A stretch of DNA of 64,000 bases from Mycolicibacterium grossiae (GTDB lineage Bacteria > Actinomycetota > Actinomycetes > Mycobacteriales > Mycobacteriaceae), in assembly GCF_008329645.1 (NCBI RefSeq), contig NZ_CP043474.1, forward strand, positions 2,232,001 to 2,296,000. The letters are read 5' to 3'. Shown piece after piece: positions 63,052 to 64,000 of the stretch. The first letter of the stretch is position 1; every line of letters starts with the position of its first letter. The translations under genes and the position numbers were made by a program. Under the pieces are notes generated by a model, which saw only the letters and a list, made by a program, of their open reading frames with translations, searched no databases and was not told where the DNA came from.

Positions 63052-64000
63052 AGGTCACTCCGTTCGGCGCGTAGCAGGGGCAGCCACAGCCGGGCGGCGA
63101 AGGCGCCGAGGCGGTTGTTCTCGCCGTCGACCTGCTCTCCGGGGCGCAGTGGCTGCATGAGGTCGCGCAGCCAGGCGTCCTTGCCCCAGGCCCGCACGTG
63201 TGCGGGTTCGGCGTCCTCGCCCGGGAACCGGCTCGAGCGCCAGCGGTAGGACGCGGCACGTTCGGGATCGTCGCCGGTATGGCGGGCCTGGGCCCAGGCG
63301 TACGAGGTCTTCACCGGCAGCGGCAACGGTTCGCGACGTCCGACGTCGTACATCGCCACCAGGTCGCGCAGTACGTCGACGGCGGGCACCTCGGGCTGGC
63401 CGAGCGCCTGCGCCCGTGGCGTCGACCCCTTGGGCGGGCGGCCGATGCACACCGCCGCCCAGTCCCGGCCCGGATCGCGAGCGTGGAGCGCCAGCAACGG
63501 GATCCACGACTCGAGCAGGTGCTTGCCGCCCAGTTTCGAATAGGTGACCGACACCAGGCGCTCACCGAAGACGGGCGACACCGTGCCGGTGAGCCGACGC
63601 CGGTCACCGAGGTCCACGTCGACGTCGATCGCGCGCGCCGTGACCGAGCGATGCCGCCGGGCGGCCTCGGCGAGCAGGTGGGCCTGGTCGCGCAGTTCGG
63701 CCGCCTTGCGCCAGCCGAGCTTGCCCGGCGGCAGCGTGCCGCGGCGCCATTCGGCGGCACGCGCGTCGTCGGGTGCCATGCCGCGCAGCATGTCGGCGAG
63801 CATGCGGTCGCCGACGGTCCACTCCTCGAGCGCGTCGAGGTCGACCGGCATCTCGTCGTCGACGCCGTCGACGTCCCAGGGGAGCGTGTACTCCATCTCG
63901 CGGAAGAAGCCCTTGACCGGATCGCGGTAGAAGGCGACCAGGTCGGCGAGCGCGACGTCGGTGCGGGGGCGTTCCGGCAGCGGTCCCGCGATGAAGGGCG
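63048..64000 (-). CDS. recC: RecC, exodeoxyribonuclease V gamma subunit (C-terminal part; runs off window)
   Basis: About 317 residues of the C-terminus; the gene enters from the right edge. Visible family segments are LVAFYRDPVKGFFREMEYTL, the LPPGKLGWRKAAELRDQAHL stretch, TGTVSPVFGERLVSVTYSKL, YAWAQARH, and a C-terminus close to the recB start. RecC holds the complex together and recognises Chi-like sites. The stop overlaps recB by 4 nt. No disruption seen. Confidence 0.92.
   Translation of the reverse strand, partial: PFIAGPLPERPRTDVALADLVAFYRDPVKGFFREMEYTLPWDVDGVDDEMPVDLDALEEWTVGDRMLADMLRGMAPDDARAAEWRRGTLPPGKLGWRKAAELRDQAHLLAEAARRHRSVTARAIDVDVDLGDRRRLTGTVSPVFGERLVSVTYSKLGGKHLLESWIPLLALHARDPGRDWAAVCIGRPPKGSTPRAQALGQPEVPAVDVLRDLVAMYDVGRREPLPLPVKTSYAWAQARHTGDDPERAASYRWRSSRFPGEDAEPAHVRAWGKDAWLRDLMQPLRPGEQVDGENNRLGAFAARLWLPLLRAERSDL

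Noticed and set aside
61108..63249. Rightward open frame of 713 codons opposite recB
   Set aside because: Antisense shadow; recB motifs are complete and the operon is continuous.
1..64000. CRISPR arrays, tRNA or rRNA genes, complete insertion sequences
   Set aside because: No regularly spaced repeats, tRNA-like cloverleaf, rRNA-like stretches or transposase motifs were seen on reading.

Overview
The window is GC-rich actinobacterial DNA, almost certainly from a mycobacterium and probably an environmental Mycolicibacterium-type species. The evidence is two mycolic-acid S-adenosylmethionine methyltransferases (UmaA-like and CmaA/PcaA-like), ESX/type VII secretion-type proteins with a YxxxD signal, a decayed 13E12/HNH repeat protein, a DUF732 small secreted protein and a recC-recB-recD operon. 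The species assignment is inference.

Region 1 (1-9740) is an accessory, defence-like island of visibly lower GC. It holds a large SNF2-type helicase whose C-terminal DUF3883 nuclease-like part is cut off by an in-frame TAG. Divergent to it are a calcineurin-fold SbcD/YhaO-like protein that has lost its metal ligands and, overlapping it by 4 nt, a YhaN/SbcC-like ATPase with two membrane helices in its middle. The island ends in debris: a frameshifted C-terminal piece of a DUF3427 helicase and a 13E12 pseudogene.

Region 2 (9741-18640) carries an MFS exporter, a Tat/lipoprotein-type acetamidase/formamidase and a RibD-type reductase. It then has a type VII secretion module: an EspC-like small protein, a WXG-type 456-aa protein with a glycine-rich hydrophobic C-terminus, and a 4-TM membrane protein that is a candidate immunity partner. 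Divergent to these are three small immunity-like genes (two Imm61-like). This immunity block lies between an intact TetR gene and a second, decayed copy of that TetR gene's 3' end.

Region 3 (18054-22894) is a tightly packed six-gene operon read right to left: cytochrome P450, 3Fe-4S ferredoxin, phosphotriesterase-family hydrolase, HpcH/HpaI aldolase, D-2-hydroxyacid dehydrogenase, TetR. A palindromic operator lies just upstream. It looks like a self-regulated oxidative catabolic pathway of unknown substrate.

Region 4 (23041-39472) has a NERD-helicase, a catalytically degenerate beta-ketoacyl synthase beside the two mycolate methyltransferases, a glutaminyl cyclase, an aldehyde dehydrogenase/quinone oxidoreductase pair, two tandem DNA cytosine-C5 methyltransferases with a divergent Vsr repair nuclease, a NYN/LOTUS protein, small secreted proteins, an FAD monooxygenase and a fatty-acyl AMP/CoA ligase.

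Region 5 (39894-46571) is a compact operon: GntR regulator, AprB-like diferredoxin, substrate-binding lipoprotein with a NosL-like tail, ABC permease, ABC ATPase, and an AprA/FrdA-like flavoprotein with C-terminal HEAT repeats. The GntR frame has no stop of its own and stays open through the ferredoxin gene into the lipoprotein.

Region 6 (46588-64000) has a CRP-type site, small metabolic genes around a palindromic operator, a TetR regulator, a 2095-residue secreted repeat protein, a SOUL haem protein, an epimerase, a Crp/Fnr regulator, and recD-recB-recC (recC truncated by the window edge). No rRNA, tRNA, CRISPR array or insertion sequence was recognised.
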